From: Bacteroidales bacterium UBA1800
Lineage (GTDB): Bacteria > Bacteroidota > Bacteroidia > Bacteroidales > VadinHA17
Length of the DNA: 5,194 bases
Assembly: GCA_002319915.1 (NCBI GenBank)
Contig: DCFQ01000030.1
Location: 1,046-6,239 of the forward strand
Direction of reading: 5' to 3'
Shown here: positions 4,784-5,194 of the stretch, piece by piece
How positions within the stretch are numbered: position 1 is the stretch's first letter
How the letters are laid out: every line of letters begins with the position of its first letter
Translations under genes and position numbers: made by a program
Notes under the pieces: model-generated
Told to the model about the DNA's origin: nothing
Seen by the model: the letters and a program-made list of their open reading frames with translations, nothing else
The model's database searches: none

Positions 4784-5194
4784 TCAGAATCCTAATGTAA
4801 TTCCGGCATTCAGGGTATTGCGGTTCCCATAAAAAAATGGCGGGCTCCATCTTTCATCACCCGAAGTTTTGCTTTTGAAAGCCTCGAGCCATACATAAAG
4901 ATCATTGATGACCTGGCATGAGGCCCGTAGCCCGAAACCCGTGCTGTGCCATTCCACCGAAGCCAGGGGCGGATTTCCTACCCGTGGGCTCCCAAGCTCT
5001 GTGTAATCCGGTCCCCGGACAGCATCCGTGAACCAAAGATTCACATCAAGGGTCCTGTAGGGCCTGTAATCGAGCCCAAGGTACCACTCCCTCGAGTTAT
5101 CCCTCAGGTAATACCCGAGGTTGTAATTCTCTGTTTCAAATGTAAGGGTCGATACATTATGCTGGTAAGTAAGAGGATAGGTATATGTGAACTC
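4784..5194 (-). CDS. C-terminal part of a beta-barrel outer membrane protein, likely Wzi-like capsule assembly protein
   Basis: The reading frame is open from the right edge of the window to TGA at 4784-4786, giving the last 136 residues of a longer protein. An internal GTG at 5044 is not a credible start because coding continues without a stop upstream. The segment alternates polar and hydrophobic residues in strands rich in Tyr, Trp and Phe, for example EWYLGLDYRPYRTLDVNLWF and LYVWLEAFKS, joined by turn-rich loops. It ends in GITLGF with a terminal Phe, the usual signal for outer membrane barrel insertion. The pattern NLGYYLRDNSREWYLGLDYRP, then RGPDY, then VEWHSTGFGLRAS resembles what I remember of Bacteroidota Wzi-type proteins (capsule assembly, outer membrane attachment of polysaccharide). 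That naming is from recall. The nearby sugar transferase supports it. Another barrel family remains possible. Confidence 0.6.
   Translation of the reverse strand, partial: EFTYTYPLTYQHNVSTLTFETENYNLGYYLRDNSREWYLGLDYRPYRTLDVNLWFTDAVRGPDYTELGSPRVGNPPLASVEWHSTGFGLRASCQVINDLYVWLEAFKSKTSGDERWSPPFFYGNRNTLNAGITLGF

Noticed and set aside
4784..5044. Complete small 86-residue gene starting at GTG 5044
   Set aside because: The frame stays open to the window edge and encodes further beta-strand-like sequence, so this is the 3' end of a longer gene.
1..5194. Insertion sequence, integrase, tRNA or phage signature
   Set aside because: No transposase or integrase motif, no terminal inverted repeats with target duplications and no cloverleaf sequence was seen.

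Overview
The window looks like a chromosomal segment from a member of the Bacteroidota, probably an environmental or gut Bacteroidales-like lineage. Four lines of evidence point there. Three intergenic sites match the Bacteroidota -7 promoter box TAnnTTTG, each 24-33 nt from a start codon. Start codons lack clear Shine-Dalgarno sequences. The DksA/TraR-type protein has only two of the four zinc-binding cysteines. The gene content also fits: a UpxY-type NusG paralogue, a Bacteroidota-style composite sugar transferase and a Wzi-like outer membrane barrel. The assignment is inferred from these signs and not from any database search.

Layout from left to right. At 3-380 (minus) is a small DksA/TraR-like transcription factor, divergent from a NusG/UpxY/RfaH-type antiterminator at 519-1058 (plus); the 138-nt gap holds a promoter box for each. 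A 199-nt convergent gap follows, with an imperfect 42-nt hairpin and a four-copy heptamer repeat. Then comes a nucleotidyltransferase-GHMP sugar kinase fusion (1258-2418, minus). It is divergent from an L-rhamnose/L-fucose mutarotase-family gene (2637-3014, plus), and the gap between them holds a C/G-rich element with two small hairpins. A second convergent gap (3015-3127) carries two different short tandem repeats. Beyond it is a large membrane sugar transferase (3128-4672, minus), preceded by a 111-nt AT-rich leader with a bulged hairpin. The right edge is the 3' end of a beta-barrel outer membrane protein, probably a Wzi-like capsule assembly protein (4784 to beyond the window, minus).

The content suggests one edge of a surface polysaccharide locus. 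The transferase would load a first sugar phosphate onto a lipid carrier in the inner membrane, and the Wzi-like barrel would hold polymer at the outer membrane. The antiterminator would help RNA polymerase read long polysaccharide operons. The mutarotase plus kinase/nucleotidyltransferase could form a salvage route from a free deoxysugar to an activated nucleotide sugar. That last link is a hypothesis built from domain chemistry and adjacency.

No RNA genes, CRISPR arrays, insertion sequences or phage genes were seen. There is no stretch over 300 bases without a gene. The most interesting items are the fused kinase with closely spaced motifs, the composite sugar transferase with a methyltransferase-like middle and no visible re-entrant membrane helix, the stand-alone antiterminator gene, the leader hairpin at 4691-4728, and the placement of tandem repeats in both convergent gaps.
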